Part shown: positions 36,675 through 47,390 of the stretch, piece after piece
Numbering within the stretch: position 1 is the first letter of the stretch
Layout: every line of letters starts with the position of its first letter
Source: Gammaproteobacteria bacterium
GTDB lineage: Bacteria; Pseudomonadota; Gammaproteobacteria; Steroidobacterales; Steroidobacteraceae
Direction of reading: 5' to 3'
Length of the DNA stretch: 50,673 nucleotides
Assembly: GCA_025357835.1 (NCBI GenBank)
Contig: JANYLM010000089.1
Coordinates: 1 to 50,673 of the forward strand
The notes under the pieces: generated by a model
The model's database searches: none
What the model saw: the letters and a program-made list of their open reading frames with translations, nothing else
What the model was told of the DNA's origin: nothing
Made by a program: the position numbers and the translations under genes

Positions 36675-36705
36675 CCCTGGGGAGATCGAGAAGTGGTTTG
36701 GAATT

Positions 36706-36735
36706 GGCGGCGCAGAGATTGCGCCGCCTATTTTT
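36706..36735 (+). terminator. Intrinsic terminator of the porin gene
   Basis: A perfect 9-bp stem (GGCGGCGCA at 36706-36714, TGCGCCGCC at 36720-36728) with a five-base loop is followed by TATTTTTG. The stop codon of the convergent small gene overlaps the right arm. Confidence 0.9.
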
Positions 36736-37096
36736 GTTTGATGTGCCGGTTCATATTCCGCCACGCAGCTCGTGCGCGCCCGAGATATGTTTGTGGCTGA
36801 TACAGGAAAAACTCGAGCGAGGTACCGCTTGAAAAGCAGTACCGCTTGCCGTCGTTCGGATCAATCCAATTGAGGGAGCAGTCCGCCTTGATTCTTGCTC
36901 CCGCAGCGACTCCGAGCGGATCGAGATTTTCGAATTCACCCTGCATCGGTGTCCGCGGTACGGCAGCCTTCCAGATTCCGCCGCGGCGGACGGCGCTGGT
37001 GGTCGTAAGCGGCGCTTGCGATGCGGTCGCAGCCATCGCGCAAGCGATTGCGAGCAGCGCGACTAACCAAGGACTCAAGGGGCGGGTAGCGGACAT
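36728..37096 (-). CDS. Small exported protein of unknown function
   Basis: The 122-residue product begins with a typical Sec signal (SPWLVALLAIACAMAATASQA). The mature part is short, with two cysteines (ADCSLNWIDPNDGKRYCF) that could form a disulfide in the periplasm, and a basic C-terminus (MNRHIKQK). I recognise no family. It is convergent with the porin, whose terminator overlaps its last codons, and divergent from lhr. Coding character rests on the signal peptide and open frame, not on homology. Confidence 0.65.
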   Translation of the reverse strand: MSATRPLSPWLVALLAIACAMAATASQAPLTTTSAVRRGGIWKAAVPRTPMQGEFENLDPLGVAAGARIKADCSLNWIDPNDGKRYCFSSGTSLEFFLYQPQTYLGRARAAWRNMNRHIKQK

Positions 37097-37346
37097 ATTT
37101 GTATTGCGAGAATGAACGAAATTGTCGGCGGGTGTTCCTATTCCCTGTCACGAGTTATATATGCCTGTCGGTACGAGTATTATCGCAAAAAAGGCTTACT
37201 CCCAGGTGCTTTTAGGGATAAGTTTTCTCATCCGTTCGCCGCGGCTCCGTGGCTTGCCACAAGCACGCTGATTACCATCGATTCGCTGTGCATCGCCGTT
37301 GCACGGGGTTATGCTAGAGGCCCCCTGCTGAATACGATGAACGCCC

Positions 37347-40300
37347 TTGATTCCCTTTCATCCAGCCATTGCCGCCTGGTTCTCGCGGACTTTCAATGCG
37401 CCCACTCCCGCGCAGGAGCGAGCATGGCCCGCGCTGCAGTCGGGACGGCATGTATTGGTGGCTGCGCCGACCGGATCGGGCAAGACTTTCGCAGCTTTTC
37501 TCGCCGCAATAGACCAGCTCGTCAAAGAGGGCATGGAAGGGCCGCTGCCGGACGAAACCCGTGTCGTCTATGTGTCGCCACTGAAGGCCCTGTCGAACGA
37601 CATTCAACGCAATCTCGATGCGCCGCTCAAGGGGCTCCGTGAAGAACTCGCCGCGCTGAACTTGCCCGATGTGGCAATCCGCGCCGTGGTGCGCACCGGC
37701 GACACCTCGCAGGCCGAGCGTGCCGGCATGCGGCGCAGGGCACCGCACATTGTTGTGACCACACCCGAATCGCTATATATCTTGTTGGGCTCGCAATCCG
37801 GCCGCAGCATGCTCTCAACCTGCCGCACCGTGATTGTCGATGAGATTCACGCGATCGCGGGCAACAAGCGGGGCGCACATCTGGCTCTTTCACTGGAGCG
37901 AATGCAGGCGCTGACGGCGCGCACAGTGACGCGGGTGGGCTTATCCGCGACGCAGAAGCCCATCGAAGAGGTAGCAAGATTCCTGGTCGGCGCGGACACC
38001 GACCACTGCACCATCATCGATAGCGGACACGCTCGCAGCCGCGATCTGGCGCTGGAACTGCCGCCGGCGCCGCTCGAGGCAGTGATGTCGGGCGAGGTGT
38101 GGACGCAGGTCTATAACCGCCTTGCCGAGCTCATCCGCGAGCATCGCACCACCCTGGTGTTCGTGAACACGCGCCGGCTGGCGGAGCGGCTGGCGCGTCA
38201 TCTCTCGGAAAGGCTGGGCGAGGAAAACGTTGCCGCGCATCACGGCAGTCTTTCCAAAGAGCGCCGCCTCAACGCCGAGCAGCGCTTGAAGCGCGGTGAG
38301 TTGCAGGTGCTAGTAGCGACAGCGTCGCTTGAACTTGGAATAGATATCGGAGATGTGGACCTAGTCTGTCAAATCGGCTCGACGCGGTCCATCAACGCCT
38401 TTCTGCAGCGCGTGGGACGCGCCGGCCATTCGGTGGGTGGTATCTCCAAGGGCCGGCTGTTCCCGCTTTCGCGCGACGAGCTGGTGGAGTGCGCGGCGCT
38501 GCTGGATGCGGTGCGCCGCGGCGAATTGGACCGCTTGAAAATTCCGCAGAATGCGCTTGATGTGCTTGCTCAGCAGATCACTGCCGAAGTGTCGGCGCGC
38601 GAATGGGCCGAGGATGATTTGTTCGATCTGGTGCGCAGAGCGTATCCCTATCGGGAATTGCGACGCGAGGAATTCGACGAGTGCGTGCGCATGCTGGCGG
38701 CGGGCTTCAGCACCCGCCGCGGGCGTCGCGGGGCGCTACTGCACCACGACGCGGTGAACAAGATGCTGCGCCCGCGCAAGGGTGCGCGGCTGACGGCGCT
38801 CACCTCGGGGGGCGCCATCCCGGACAACGCCGATTACAAGGTGATGCTCGAGCCGGAAGGTATTCTGGTCGGCAGCGTGAACGAGGACTTTGCGGTCGAG
38901 AGCCTGCAAGGCGATGTGTTCCAATTGGGTAATACCTCGTATCGAATATTGCGGGTGGAGCGGGGCACGGTGCGCGTCGAGGATGCGCACGGCCAATCGC
39001 CTTCCATACCGTTCTGGCTGGGCGAGGCACCGGGCCGCACCGAGGATTTGTCGGCGGCGGTATCGAGGTTCAGGCAGGAAGTCGAACAGCGGCTGGAAGG
39101 TCGCCGGCGAGGCGGGGGTGGGCACAACCCGGAAGGCGGGCAGCATCAGGACGGTGCGAGGCGCACGGAAGCCGGACAGCGCTCTGATCAGGATGTCGCC
39201 GCCGTGAATGAAACGGCTTCCGCGATGCGGTGGCTGGTCGAGACCGTCGGGCTTGATGAAGCAGCGGCTTTGCAATTGGTGCAATACTTGAGCGCGGGCC
39301 GCGCGGCGCTGGGCTGCCTGCCGACGTTCGAAACCGTGGTTTTCGAGCGCTTCTTCGACGAATCGGGCGGCATGCAGCTGGTCATTCACTCGCCATTCGG
39401 CAGCCGCGTGAATCGCGCCTGGGGACTGTCCCTGCGCAAGCGGTTTTGCCGGACGTTCAACTTCGAATTGCAGGCGGCAGCGACCGAAGATCACGTCGTG
39501 CTGTCGTTGACTGATGCGCATAGTTTCGAGCTGGCGGAGGCGGCGCGGTTCTTGAGTTCGAATTCGGTTCGTCACGTGCTCGTGCAGGCGCTGTGCGCGG
39601 CGCCGATGTTCGAAGTTCGCTGGCGCTGGGACGCGGGCATAGCGCTCGCGCTGCCGCGCTTTCGCGGCGGCAAGAAAATCCCTCCGCAAATCGCGCGAAT
39701 GAATGCCGAGGATTTGCTGGCCTCTGTGTTCCCCGATCAGGTGGCCTGCGCCGAGAATCTGCCGGGGGAGATCGAAATTCCCGATCATCCCTTGGTGCGC
39801 CAAACGATTCGCGATTGTCTCGAGGACGCGATGGACATCGACCGTTTCGAAGACGTGCTGCGCAAGCTCGAAGGAGGAGACATCCGCGTCGTGGCCTGCG
39901 ATCTGACGCAGCCTTCACCGCTCGCTCTCGAGGCATTGAACGCGCGCCCCTATGCCTATCTCGACGATGCGCCGCTCGAAGAGCGGCGCACTCAGGCGGT
40001 GATGAGTCGCCGCTGGCTGGATCCGAAGCAGGCCGCCGACACCGGCAAGCTCGATTCGGAAGCTATAGCGCGCGTTCGCGCCGAGGCATGGCCCGATGCA
40101 ACCACGCCCGATGAGCTGCATGATGCGCTGCTGTGGCTGACATTCCTGACCGAGGAAGAGCGGTGCAGCATCCCGGCGTGGCCTTCATTGATGGATACGC
40201 TCGCCACGGACGGGCGCGTCGCGCGGCTATCGATTGAGCCGCCGCCCGGCGCGGTGCCGAATCATGGACAGCGCCCGGTGTTGTGGGTGGCGACTGAGAG

Positions 40301-41825
40301 ACGTGCGCTGTTCGAGCCTGGGCCGGTGTCGGACGAATCCATGGTTGAGATCGTGCGCGGGCGCCTCGAGGGTTTGGGGCCGGTCACGGCATCGGCCATT
40401 GCCGATTCGCTGAGTCTGCCCCGGTCGAGCATCAATATCGCTTTGGCCGCACTGGAGGGCGAGGGCTTTGCCATGCGAGGTCGCTTTGGCGCGAGCGCGG
40501 CGGCGGACGCCGCTGCGTCGAAGCCGGGTGCTGCGCAAGGCTTGGGCGTTCTTCAGGACTCGAGCATTGCAGAAGAAGAATGGTGCGAACGGCGACTGCT
40601 GGCGCGAATTCATCGCTACACCGTCAGGCGACTGCGCGCCGAGATCGAGCCCGTGCAGGCGCGGGACTTTCTGCGGTTTCTTTGCGAATGGCAGCGGGTT
40701 TTGCCGGAGTCGCGCATGCAGGGGTCCGATGCGCTGGCGGCGGTGCTCATACAGCTCGAAGGTTTCGAGGCGCCGGCCGGCGCGTGGGAAACACAGATCA
40801 TTCCATCGCGCATTGCGGAGTATGAACCGCAATGGCTGGACGAGCATTGCCGCGCGGGCCGGGTCATCTGGGCGCGGCTCGCCGCTCGCGCCGCGCCTCA
40901 ATCCAGCGTGCCCATCGCGGAGGCGGAACGCAGCCGCGGTGCATCGCCGGTTCGATCCACGCCCATCACCTTGCTGGCCCGGCGCAATGTGCCGCTGTGG
41001 GCCACACTGACCGATCAATCCGCGCCAGCTCATCTGACATCGAGAGCTCAGGTGGTGGCCGCATGCATACGGGAGCATGGCGCCTCGTTCTTCGACGAAA
41101 TCGCCGAGCAGGTGTGCATGCTCCCCGTGGAAGTGGAGGGCGCCCTGGCCGAACTCGTGGCTCTTGGTGTGGTGAACTCCGACAGCTTCGCCGGCCTGCG
41201 CGTGCTGCTGTTGCCGAGTGGTCGCCGCGGCAAGTCGAGCTCTTACGCCGCGCGCCGCAAGCGCCGGCTGGCATTGTTCGGCATGGCGGACGCGGGTCGC
41301 TGGGCGCTGGTGCGCCGACCCGGTGGCACGGCGAATCGCCGTGACGAGGCGGTCGAAGAAGTCGTGCGCACCCTGCTGCGTCGCTGGGGCGTGCTCTTCT
41401 GGAAACTCCTAGGCCGCGAGGCTGAATGGCTGCCGCCGTGGCGCGACATTCTCATGTGCTGCCGCCGACTGGAGGCACGCGGCGAGATTCGCGGCGGACG
41501 GTTCGTCGCCGGCTTCTCGGGCGAGCAATACGCGACGCCCGAGGCCGTCGGTCTTCTGCGCGACGTGCGCCGCAAGCCGCATGCGGGGCAGTACGTATCG
41601 CTGTCGGCCGCAGATCCGTTGAATTTGATCGGCATCATTACGCCCGGCGCGCGGTTGGCTTCGCTCGCCGGCAATCGGCTGCTGTACCGCGACGGGCTGC
41701 CGATTGCGACCTATGCCGCGGATGAAACTCGCTACCTCGCGGAACTTTCGCCGAGAGAGCAGTGGGAGGCTCAGACTGCGCTGTTGCGCGGTCATGCCTT
41801 CCTTGCGCTGCACGACTTGGCGTAG
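37347..41825 (+). CDS. lhr: ATP-dependent helicase Lhr (large form)
   Basis: The 1492-residue protein is a superfamily 2 DNA/RNA helicase of the long Lhr type. Walker A APTGSGKT is at 40-47, the DEIH box at 165-168, and the second RecA domain holds [16 protein letters not shown] and QRVGRAGH. A winged-helix/beta-barrel region and a long Lhr C-terminal domain follow. A Gly/His/Arg/Gln-rich, probably disordered linker (about 585-625) separates core and C-terminal parts. The TTG at 37347 is the first start after an in-frame stop, and FHPAIAAWF directly after it is where known Lhr proteins begin. It is thought to act in DNA repair. No functional link to neighbours is visible. Confidence 0.95.
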   Translation: MIPFHPAIAAWFSRTFNAPTPAQERAWPALQSGRHVLVAAPTGSGKTFAAFLAAIDQLVKEGMEGPLPDETRVVYVSPLKALSNDIQRNLDAPLKGLREELAALNLPDVAIRAVVRTGDTSQAERAGMRRRAPHIVVTTPESLYILLGSQSGRSMLSTCRTVIVDEIHAIAGNKRGAHLALSLERMQALTARTVTRVGLSATQKPIEEVARFLVGADTDHCTIIDSGHARSRDLALELPPAPLEAVMSGEVWTQVYNRLAELIREHRTTLVFVNTRRLAERLARHLSERLGEENVAAHHGSLSKERRLNAEQRLKRGELQVLVATASLELGIDIGDVDLVCQIGSTRSINAFLQRVGRAGHSVGGISKGRLFPLSRDELVECAALLDAVRRGELDRLKIPQNALDVLAQQITAEVSAREWAEDDLFDLVRRAYPYRELRREEFDECVRMLAAGFSTRRGRRGALLHHDAVNKMLRPRKGARLTALTSGGAIPDNADYKVMLEPEGILVGSVNEDFAVESLQGDVFQLGNTSYRILRVERGTVRVEDAHGQSPSIPFWLGEAPGRTEDLSAAVSRFRQEVEQRLEGRRRGGGGHNPEGGQHQDGARRTEAGQRSDQDVAAVNETASAMRWLVETVGLDEAAALQLVQYLSAGRAALGCLPTFETVVFERFFDESGGMQLVIHSPFGSRVNRAWGLSLRKRFCRTFNFELQAAATEDHVVLSLTDAHSFELAEAARFLSSNSVRHVLVQALCAAPMFEVRWRWDAGIALALPRFRGGKKIPPQIARMNAEDLLASVFPDQVACAENLPGEIEIPDHPLVRQTIRDCLEDAMDIDRFEDVLRKLEGGDIRVVACDLTQPSPLALEALNARPYAYLDDAPLEERRTQAVMSRRWLDPKQAADTGKLDSEAIARVRAEAWPDATTPDELHDALLWLTFLTEEERCSIPAWPSLMDTLATDGRVARLSIEPPPGAVPNHGQRPVLWVATERRALFEPGPVSDESMVEIVRGRLEGLGPVTASAIADSLSLPRSSINIALAALEGEGFAMRGRFGASAAADAAASKPGAAQGLGVLQDSSIAEEEWCERRLLARIHRYTVRRLRAEIEPVQARDFLRFLCEWQRVLPESRMQGSDALAAVLIQLEGFEAPAGAWETQIIPSRIAEYEPQWLDEHCRAGRVIWARLAARAAPQSSVPIAEAERSRGASPVRSTPITLLARRNVPLWATLTDQSAPAHLTSRAQVVAACIREHGASFFDEIAEQVCMLPVEVEGALAELVALGVVNSDSFAGLRVLLLPSGRRGKSSSYAARRKRRLALFGMADAGRWALVRRPGGTANRRDEAVEEVVRTLLRRWGVLFWKLLGREAEWLPPWRDILMCCRRLEARGEIRGGRFVAGFSGEQYATPEAVGLLRDVRRKPHAGQYVSLSAADPLNLIGIITPGARLASLAGNRLLYRDGLPIATYAADETRYLAELSPREQWEAQTALLRGHAFLALHDLA

Positions 41826-41831
41826 GGGAGG

Positions 41832-44516
41832 CTAAAAGTTCAAAAGCACCCCAAGTTGTATGGTCTCGCGATAAAACTCTCGCTGATTGGGACGGCCACG
41901 ACTGCCTTCAGTATATTTTAATGGCGTATTGGTGAGGTTTTTGGCATTCAGATAAACGCTGAAAACGTCGGTAATGAAATACCGAGATCCAAAATCCAAC
42001 GAGGTGCGCGCCTCAGAGTAAATGTCTGTTGCCGAGGAGCCGCCGATGGCGAACAGGCTGCGAGCAATGTAATTGGCTCCGATGCGCAGGTCCAGGACAT
42101 GAGGGATCTCGTAGAACAACGTTGCGTTGCCGGTGTTTTTCGCAGTCGACGGCAGGGACGTGAATTCGCCGGGGCGTTCTTCGATCCGCGAGCTGATTCC
42201 GGTCCAATTAAATGACGTTCCGAACCCATTCCACCATCCCGGAAGCTGCGCGAACCGGTACTCGGCATCGAGCTCGTAACCCATGGTGCGCGATTTCGGC
42301 AGGTTTTTGAACGTAATTACCTTCACCGGACCGGTAAAGCCGGCGAATATCCCAGTATTCGGGAACACCTGTGTGGTGGCGGTTGGCACTATGTAGTCGT
42401 GCAAATCCTTGTAAAACAGGCCGAACGACACGACTCCGCCATTCTGCAGGTAGTTCTCAATCGATAGATCGATGTTGTGAGAGTGAGTGGGCCTAATGTC
42501 GGAGTTCCCTTGCGACACTAAGTTCGCCGGCAAATTGATATTGAGGCTCGGGCTCTGCTGGTTATAACCGGGCCTCGCGATGGTGCTGGAATATATCGCG
42601 CGCCCCACTATCGATGGAGTGAATTCGTAGCGAGTCTGCAGCGAAGGCAGGAAGTCCGTGTAGTTGTGCGCGCTGGATACCGGCTGGATGACGTTCTGAT
42701 CGTTCACCGCGAACGCATTGAATTTCTCGCGAGTCGATTCGACTCTTAAGCCGCTAAAGATGCCGAGCTTGCCAAAACCAAATTGGTATTGACCATAGCC
42801 GGCATACACATCTTCGGTGACGTTGTAGCTGGCGCGTGCGCCGTTTGCCGCATCTATGACGGGATCATTGGCGAAACCGGCGCCGTTCGCAAAGGCGGTG
42901 CTGACGGCTGCTGCGCTGATCAGTGGCCCCATTTGGTAGTGACCATCGTAATAGGCAAGCGGGCCCCCGGGTGTCGCAGTGGATAAAGGGATCGAGGGCA
43001 GCGCAGTGGCGGTATAGGTAGTCACATTCTGGTCGAACTCGCGGACACGCGCGCCCAATCCGAATTTCAATTCCTCGGTAGGGTATGTCGTCAAACGCGT
43101 GGGTATCGCTATATTGAGTTTCGAGGACCAATCCCTGGTAACGCTCTTTTGAGTGCTATTGCCAAATTGCGACAGGTTGCCATAGCTGGCGATGTCGTAG
43201 GGATTTGCGCCGCTGTTGACGGTGATGGATGGGAAATTAGAGTTCTGATTATTATAAGTGACGGTCGATGTTCCGGAACTAGCCCAAACCGGTATCTGGT
43301 CAAACGGCTTGTCGTAAGAACCCTGGGTGTGCGCGACGAAGTAATCCAGTTTCACCTTCTCGAGATCGTTGCTGCCGCCAATCTGAGCCACGCGCGTATC
43401 GAAGGTCTCGGAGGTGCTGCGATAGTCCTTCTGCGCCGTCGCCGTATCGGAAAAACTGCCGTCGGGGTTAACCGTTGGGTTTCCCGAAAGATTGAACTGA
43501 AGCTCGTTTCGATTGTAATCCTGCACGATTCCGAAATCGTAGTACCGCAAATACCACTTGTTATCGGCGTCAGGCGAATAACCCAATTCTGCGCCATAGA
43601 CATGCCGCTTTTTATGTTGGCGATAGTAGCGCTGGTCCCACGTTACTTGAGCCCTGTCTGGGACGCCTGCGGTCTGCATATCGGTATAGGCTTCCTCCAA
43701 ATCGTCGACCCCGCGTCGGTCTTCGTAGTAGGAAAAAATGCCGAGTGCGCTGAACGGGGTGTAATCACCCCCCTTGGCTCCGAAACGACCTCCCGCGGTC
43801 AATGCCAAATCCTTGATATGCGTTTGGCGCAACGTCTCGACGCCGCTGCCGAGCTTTACGTCGGCAAAATATGGCTTGCCCGTCATCGGTACCGTTTTAG
43901 GCGTAATCTCGATTGTTCCACCCAAGGCTTCCGCTTCCTGTTCGGGTCTATTCGTCTTGGTTACCGTGGCCGCACCGATCATCTCCGCAGGAATTGCGTC
44001 GAAAGACACGGCTCTGCTTCCGCCATACGGGCTTGTCGTGACATCGGTAGGCGGCAGGCGAACTCCGCCGAAAGTCGTGCTGTTGAGGTCCGAATCCAAT
44101 CCGCGGATATTGACGAAGCGTCCCTCTCCCGTGTCGGTTTCCACTTGAACGCCTGGAATAATCCGCACGGCATCAGCGCTGTTGACGATGGGCAGTTTAC
44201 GAATCTCGTCATATGTCATGACACTGACGATGTTTTCAGCGTCTTTTTCGGCGGTTCGTGCCAAGGTATGCGAAGTGCGCTGCCCCTGGACAACAATCTC
44301 GTCCATCGCGCGGATCGACCTATCTCCCCCGGTCTCTTCCGTGTCTTCTGCAGCGGCAGTGTTTGCCAACGCGTTGGCGCTCGCCAGATGTAGCACTGGG
44401 TTAGGGTTTTCTAGGCCGATGGTCGACGCGTTCGCTTCGGCAGCAGGCGCTTCCACAGTGAAGCCGGAGACGAAAAACAGCGAGGACGCCGCGAGCGCAA
44501 TGTTTTTTATGGACAC
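41832..44516 (-). CDS. TonB-dependent receptor (Xanthomonas/Caulobacter type)
   Basis: An 894-residue outer-membrane receptor starting at a GTG (44516) with GGGAGAG upstream. A Sec leader is followed by a stretch of about 45 residues before the TonB-box-like MDEIVVQGQRTSH. The plug motifs AEKDAENIVSVMTYDEIRKL, FVNIRGLDSDLNSTTFGG and GGTIEITPKT mark the large receptor group often tied to sugar or cofactor uptake. It ends in the classic terminal Phe (LGVLLNF). Upstream on the same strand are the YncE-like propeller and the MHS symporter. A palindrome at 44590-44607 lies in its promoter region. Ligand unknown. Confidence 0.93.
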   Translation of the reverse strand: MSIKNIALAASSLFFVSGFTVEAPAAEANASTIGLENPNPVLHLASANALANTAAAEDTEETGGDRSIRAMDEIVVQGQRTSHTLARTAEKDAENIVSVMTYDEIRKLPIVNSADAVRIIPGVQVETDTGEGRFVNIRGLDSDLNSTTFGGVRLPPTDVTTSPYGGSRAVSFDAIPAEMIGAATVTKTNRPEQEAEALGGTIEITPKTVPMTGKPYFADVKLGSGVETLRQTHIKDLALTAGGRFGAKGGDYTPFSALGIFSYYEDRRGVDDLEEAYTDMQTAGVPDRAQVTWDQRYYRQHKKRHVYGAELGYSPDADNKWYLRYYDFGIVQDYNRNELQFNLSGNPTVNPDGSFSDTATAQKDYRSTSETFDTRVAQIGGSNDLEKVKLDYFVAHTQGSYDKPFDQIPVWASSGTSTVTYNNQNSNFPSITVNSGANPYDIASYGNLSQFGNSTQKSVTRDWSSKLNIAIPTRLTTYPTEELKFGLGARVREFDQNVTTYTATALPSIPLSTATPGGPLAYYDGHYQMGPLISAAAVSTAFANGAGFANDPVIDAANGARASYNVTEDVYAGYGQYQFGFGKLGIFSGLRVESTREKFNAFAVNDQNVIQPVSSAHNYTDFLPSLQTRYEFTPSIVGRAIYSSTIARPGYNQQSPSLNINLPANLVSQGNSDIRPTHSHNIDLSIENYLQNGGVVSFGLFYKDLHDYIVPTATTQVFPNTGIFAGFTGPVKVITFKNLPKSRTMGYELDAEYRFAQLPGWWNGFGTSFNWTGISSRIEERPGEFTSLPSTAKNTGNATLFYEIPHVLDLRIGANYIARSLFAIGGSSATDIYSEARTSLDFGSRYFITDVFSVYLNAKNLTNTPLKYTEGSRGRPNQREFYRETIQLGVLLNF

Positions 44517-44589
44517 GAGACTCTCCCAATACGAACTGGCTTCCTCGAAGAAGTGAGGAAGTCGAAGGGGGCAGAGATTGGGGTGTCCG

Positions 44590-44607
44590 TGTAACAGATT
44601 TGTTACA
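44590..44607. promoter_or_regulatory. Palindromic operator candidate upstream of the TonB receptor
   Basis: TGTAACA-GATT-TGTTACA is a perfect 7-bp inverted repeat. On the minus strand a possible -35 (TTTACG) and -10 (TAACAA) are 17 bases apart, with the -10 inside the palindrome, so a bound protein would block transcription. The site is about 75 bases before the GTG start. The binding protein is unknown. Confidence 0.55.
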
Positions 44608-44661
44608 GTTTCTATACGAAACCGTAAAAATTATGGGTGGTCGGGCCGAATGGACTCCTAT

Positions 44662-44696
44662 TTGCGCAGTTGTCGCTCGAGGCCACAACTGCGCAA
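44662..44696. terminator. Strong hairpin between propeller and receptor genes
   Basis: TTGCGCAGTTGT (44662-44673) and ACAACTGCGCAA (44685-44696) form a perfect 12-bp stem with an 11-base loop. It lies 40 bases past the propeller stop and upstream of the receptor promoter. There is no T tract in the leftward direction, so it may be a mRNA-end stabiliser or a factor-dependent terminator. Confidence 0.5.
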
Positions 44697-44735
44697 GCGG
44701 AGAGGTTTGCGCGCCGCAACGAGGGCGCGCGCCGT

Positions 44736-45794
44736 TCAGGGGGCGCCGACCACCAGAACGGTAAACGTATCCGGTACCGGTACCGGGCGGGGATGCGGTT
44801 GTTCGGGCGTGGGCGCGGGCGCCGGGCTCAATTCGGCGCTGACCAGGTAGACTTTGCCGCTTGAGGCATCGAGCGCCATGGTGCGCGCGCCTCGCTTCGT
44901 GGGAATCGTCTGGGTCACGCGGTAACTGTCGGCGGATTCCTGACGAATCACGGTCAGGCTTCCGTCGCCGTTGGAACTGAACACCAGGCCTCGCGCGGCA
45001 TCGTACGCCACGGCATCCGGACCGTCGCCAATCTTGACCTTGGCCACTTGTTTGCCGGTGGACGCGTCGGTAATCGCCATGACCTTGTCGTCGCACACCG
45101 AGAACAACCGGTGATGTGCCTTGTCGAACGCAAGTCCGCTGGGGCTATTGCAGCCCGGCAAGGTCCATGTGGCTTTGATCGTCAGCTTGCGGCTATCGAT
45201 CACCACCATCTGCCCGGGTTCGCTTTCGATGTTGACGTAGATTTGGCCCTCACCGTCGTCCACCGCAAACTCGGGTTTGTCCGGGACCGGCAGAGTGCTC
45301 ACCAGCTTCAGGGTGGCGGCATCGAGAACCGTCACGTCCTTGCTTCGGCCGTTGAAAGTAAACACGTGCTTGCCGACGGGGTCGTACAGAATGGCGTCGG
45401 GATTGTGGCCCGACACCGGCTCTTCCCTGATGGTCTTCAGCGTGTCGAGATCGAACGCCGTCACGGAGTCCGCTTTGCCGTTGCTGGTGTAGCCGCGCTT
45501 CATATCCTCGGCCAATGCAATACCGTGCACACCGTTTGTGTCGGCTATGGTGCCGACGAGCTTTCCTGAACGAGTGTCAATCACGTCGACTCGGGTCGAT
45601 CGGCTGAGGAACAAACGCTGCCCGGACGAGTCGAGAGTCAGGTAATCCCAGGTGCCGGCGCCGCCGAGATTCCAATGCTTCAACACGGAAAGCGCGGTGT
45701 CCGCGCTGGCCGCTTCGATACATGCGCCCGCGACCACGCCGGCGAATAAAACCGTCCCGGTTATTTGACCAATATTCTTGCGTAATGAAGGCAT
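44736..45794 (-). CDS. YncE-like periplasmic beta-propeller protein
   Basis: The 352-residue protein has a Sec leader (TGTVLFAGVVAGACIEAASA) and YVTN/NHL-type blades, such as RVDVIDTRSGKLVGTI, SVTAFDLDTLKTI and DVTVLDAATLKLVSTL, spaced about 42 residues, consistent with a seven-bladed propeller. A Pro-rich segment (PAPAPTPEQPHPRPVPVP) precedes the last strand. In E. coli, YncE lies beside the TonB receptor YncD/PqqU. Here the gene lies directly upstream of a TonB receptor, and the same pairing recurs at 47391-50673. AGGAG precedes the ATG. Function unproved; an accessory role in uptake is likely. Confidence 0.88.
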   Translation of the reverse strand: MPSLRKNIGQITGTVLFAGVVAGACIEAASADTALSVLKHWNLGGAGTWDYLTLDSSGQRLFLSRSTRVDVIDTRSGKLVGTIADTNGVHGIALAEDMKRGYTSNGKADSVTAFDLDTLKTIREEPVSGHNPDAILYDPVGKHVFTFNGRSKDVTVLDAATLKLVSTLPVPDKPEFAVDDGEGQIYVNIESEPGQMVVIDSRKLTIKATWTLPGCNSPSGLAFDKAHHRLFSVCDDKVMAITDASTGKQVAKVKIGDGPDAVAYDAARGLVFSSNGDGSLTVIRQESADSYRVTQTIPTKRGARTMALDASSGKVYLVSAELSPAPAPTPEQPHPRPVPVPDTFTVLVVGAP

Positions 45795-45848
45795 GTCGAT
45801 CTCCTCTTAATGTGTTCGATAGGCTCAGAAATGTAACTCAAGAATGTC

Positions 45849-45865
45849 ATCGCACCGACTGCGAT
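45849..45865. repeat. Short inverted repeat upstream of the propeller gene
   Basis: ATCGCA-CCGAC-TGCGAT, perfect 6-bp arms, lies 55 bases before the propeller ATG in the gap after the symporter gene. It may be an operator or a weak hairpin; no promoter elements could be fixed around it. Confidence 0.3.
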
Positions 45866-45905
45866 AGGTTTACAAATATATCCACCAGCCGTCATGGCAT
45901 TCATG

Positions 45906-47255
45906 CTAGGCCCTTGCGGAGGCCTCGAGCGGCGCGAGTCCGCCGGCAATACGGCGACTCAGGAGTATGCCGACGAGAGCGATCGCCGCTGCCAGTGACA
46001 ACCAGGCGCCGGGCATGGCTCGATTACCCGTGCTATGGATCAGGTAAGTCACGATCACCGGCGTCGACCCTCCGACCGTGGTGGCCAAGCTGTAGGCCAG
46101 GGAGAATCCGGCGGTTCTGACCGCGACCGGAACGATTTCCGTCAGATACACGACCATGGCGCCGTTGTAACTCGCGTAGATGAACGACAGCCATAGTTCG
46201 ACCATGAGCAGTCGATTGAAACTCGGCGCCCCGATGAGCCAGGCCATCGCCGGGTAGGCGGTGAGAATTGCGAGCACCGAGAAAGTCATCAGCAACGGTA
46301 TCCGGCCTATTCGGTCCGACAATGATCCCATGACGGGGAGCCAAAACAGATTCGATAGACCCACGCACAGGGTGACCAGAAGCGAGTCACTCTGCGACAG
46401 CTTCAGCACTTCTCTGCCGAAGGTCGGCGTATAGGCGGTGATGGTGTAGAACGAGACCGTGGTCATGAGCACCATCGCCACGCCGGTGATGACGATGCGC
46501 CAATGAGCCAGCATGCTGGCGTAGATTTCGGACGGCGTCGGGTGGTGCTTGCGAGCGGAAAACTCCTCGGTCTCCTGCAAGGTGCGGCGAATCATGTAGA
46601 TGAACGGAATGATGAGGCAGCCGATGATGAGCGGAATACGCCAGCCCCAGACTTGCAGATCGAGAGGCGACAGTACATGAGACAGCGCGTAGCCTAGGAC
46701 TCCCGCAAATGCCACGGCCACCTGCTGACTTCCGGACTGCCAGGACACGTAAAAGCCTTTGTGCCCGGGAGTCGCAATCTCGGACAGGTAGACCGATACG
46801 CCGCCCAATTCGACGCCCGCCGAAAAGCCCTGGCATAGACGCCCGAGCACCACCACGATGGGCGCGAACAACCCTATCGTTTCGTATCCGGGAACCAGGG
46901 CAATGGTCAGCGTCCCCACGGACATCAGCGCCAGCGTCACGAGCAGGCCCTTGCGGCGGCCGATATGATCGATGTAGGCGCCGAGGAAAATCGCGCCCAA
47001 GGGCCGAACCATGAACCCGACGGCGAAAGTCGTCATCGACAACATTAGTGATGCGAATTCGCTGGTGGCGGGAAAATAGGCGCGGCCGATAGCCGCGCTG
47101 AAGTAGCCGAAAACCATGAAATCGTACATCTCCAAGAAATTTCCGCTGGCGACGCGCACGACGGTTTTGATCTTCGAGCGGCGTTGTTCCCGAGTCAGCA
47201 TGGGGGTGTCCAGAGGTTTTTCGTGGATGGATGTAGGAATTGTGTGCCCGATCAT
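45906..47255 (-). CDS. MFS metabolite:proton symporter, MHS (citrate-like) family
   Basis: A 449-residue inner-membrane carrier with about 12 helices. GNFLEMYDFMVFGYFSAAIG, the MFS loop YIDHIGRRKGLL and GRLCQGFSAGVELGG are the signature segments of metabolite:H+ symporters such as citrate, tricarballylate or shikimate carriers. The closest feel is the citrate-proton group. It is first in a leftward unit ahead of the propeller and TonB receptor, and divergent from a second receptor with 135 bases between. Co-location with outer-membrane uptake suggests import of a carboxylate, possibly a metal-carboxylate complex; this is inference. An internal ATG at 47201 is an alternative start. Confidence 0.9.
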   Translation of the reverse strand: MIGHTIPTSIHEKPLDTPMLTREQRRSKIKTVVRVASGNFLEMYDFMVFGYFSAAIGRAYFPATSEFASLMLSMTTFAVGFMVRPLGAIFLGAYIDHIGRRKGLLVTLALMSVGTLTIALVPGYETIGLFAPIVVVLGRLCQGFSAGVELGGVSVYLSEIATPGHKGFYVSWQSGSQQVAVAFAGVLGYALSHVLSPLDLQVWGWRIPLIIGCLIIPFIYMIRRTLQETEEFSARKHHPTPSEIYASMLAHWRIVITGVAMVLMTTVSFYTITAYTPTFGREVLKLSQSDSLLVTLCVGLSNLFWLPVMGSLSDRIGRIPLLMTFSVLAILTAYPAMAWLIGAPSFNRLLMVELWLSFIYASYNGAMVVYLTEIVPVAVRTAGFSLAYSLATTVGGSTPVIVTYLIHSTGNRAMPGAWLSLAAAIALVGILLSRRIAGGLAPLEASARA

Positions 47256-47390
47256 GCCAGAGCCTGCCGCAACGTAGTCACCGAAATTCGCGCCGCATTT
47301 AGGATGTATTCAGGTTGTCGCCGTATATTCGAGGGCACAAGAGCCCATTGCAGAAAAATGGCGCCTAAGGTTACGTGGGAGGCAAGTCTT

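Noticed and set aside
37112..37642. Rightward open frame of 176 codons before and into lhr
   Set aside because: Its second half is an out-of-frame copy of the Lhr N-terminal coding region and the first half has no recognisable feature. No good ribosome site.
43149..44393. Rightward open frame of 414 codons opposite the second TonB receptor
   Set aside because: Complement of a secure coding region; no domain, leader or ribosome site.
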